A DNA stretch of 16,650 nucleotides from an uncultured Bacilli bacterium (lineage in GTDB: Bacteria > Bacillota_I > Bacilli_A > RF39 > UBA660), in NCBI GenBank assembly GCA_934097255.1, contig CAKONT010000007.1, positions 1 through 16,650 of the forward strand, read 5' to 3'. A program made the translations under genes and the position numbers. A model generated the notes under the pieces. The model ran no database searches. It was not told where the DNA came from and saw nothing but the letters and a program-made list of their open reading frames with translations. Below are positions 16,133 to 16,650 of this stretch, one piece after another; the stretch's first letter is position 1, and every line of letters starts with the position of its first letter.

Positions 16133-16650
16133 AATTATTTTTATTTAATTCTTCTTTTATTTTTTCTTCATCCCATATTTCAATATTTAAGTCTAATGCT
16201 TTTTCATACTTACTACCAGGATTTTCTCCAACTATTACAACATCTGTATTTTTGCTAACGGAATCAACGCATTTTCCACCAAAACTTGTAATTATATCTT
16301 TTAACTCTTCTCTTAAAATAAAAGATAATGTTCCTGTTATAACAAATTTTTTATTATTAAATGCTTCTTTTTTAGTTATTTTTTTACCTAAGTATTTAGT
16401 ATTAACGCCTAGTTCTTGTAGTTTTTTAATTAACTTTTTGTTATTATCGTCGCTAAAATAAAGAACAATCGATTTTGCCATGATAGGTCCTATATCTTTT
16501 ATATTTGCAAGTTCTTCGAATGAAGAAGACATAATATTTTCAATAGTAACATAATTTTCTGCAACAATCTTAGCATTTTTTTTACCAAAATGTCTTATTC
16601 CAAGACCAAATAATAATTTTTCTAATGAATTATTTTTAGACTCTTCAATC
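16131..16650 (-). CDS. ligA: NAD-dependent DNA ligase, C-terminal part
   Basis: LigA seals nicks in duplex DNA using NAD+ during replication and repair. Only the last 172 residues lie in the window; the catalytic adenylation and OB domains are beyond the right edge. The fragment opens with LEKLLFGLGIRHFGKKNAK, a helix-hairpin-helix motif of the family, followed by a second one around LANIKDIGPIMAKSI. The C-terminal BRCT domain (about the last 80 residues) has NNKKFVITGTLSF, FGGKCVDSVSKNTDVVIVG and PGSKYEKALDLNIEIWDEE. The frame is open to the edge, so the ATG at 16532 is internal and not a start. Confidence 0.95.
   Translation of the reverse strand, partial: IEESKNNSLEKLLFGLGIRHFGKKNAKIVAENYVTIENIMSSSFEELANIKDIGPIMAKSIVLYFSDDNNKKLIKKLQELGVNTKYLGKKITKKEAFNNKKFVITGTLSFILREELKDIITSFGGKCVDSVSKNTDVVIVGENPGSKYEKALDLNIEIWDEEKIKEELNKNN

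Noticed and set aside
16131..16532. Separate 133-residue BRCT protein
   Set aside because: The same frame stays open upstream to the window edge with LigA helix-hairpin-helix motifs, so it is the C-terminus of ligA.

Overview
The window is about 16.7 kb of very AT-rich DNA. Every gene I can support lies on the minus strand. Compact TTGnnn/TATAAT promoters, GGAGG-type ribosome binding sites, CCA-encoding tRNA genes, a Firmicutes-type scpA-scpB pair and the standard code (TGG for Trp, TGA as a stop) point to a low-GC Gram-positive bacterium. It is probably an uncultivated gut Bacilli or Erysipelotrichia/RF39-like lineage; that placement is inference from style and composition.

Layout in the direction of transcription (right to left): the 3' end of ligA (16131-16650, cut by the window edge); a 1192-aa prepilin-like surface protein (12435-16013) with a type IV pilin leader, six Ig-like repeats and a C-terminal domain that looks lectin-like; a membrane-anchored lytic-transglycosylase-like protein (11132-12340); scpA-scpB for the SMC-ScpAB condensin; tRNA-Leu(CAA); a decayed accessory patch (about 8278-9524) with a small acidic orphan, a two-helix membrane protein and an AAA/OLD-type ATPase pseudogene; an HD-domain phosphohydrolase; tRNA-Glu(CTC) next to gltX; and a giant surface protein (1-5419, C-terminus outside the window).

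The giant protein is the highlight. After an N-terminal membrane segment come Ig-like domains, two InlB/Flg_new-type repeats, and three tandem copies of a 256-279-residue glycine-rich domain. Its motif order resembles the glycine-rich domain of the animal receptors ALK/LTK (Pfam Gly_rich). Another Ig-like segment follows. The giant protein and the prepilin-like protein share the same Ig repeat, with a Cys pair 21-23 residues apart, and have matching promoter hexamers. I infer that they belong to one extracellular adhesion system interspersed among housekeeping genes. The lytic transglycosylase beside the pilin gene could help wall passage, but that link is only contextual.

The ALK-like and lectin-like comparisons rest on remembered family patterns and were not searched or modelled here.
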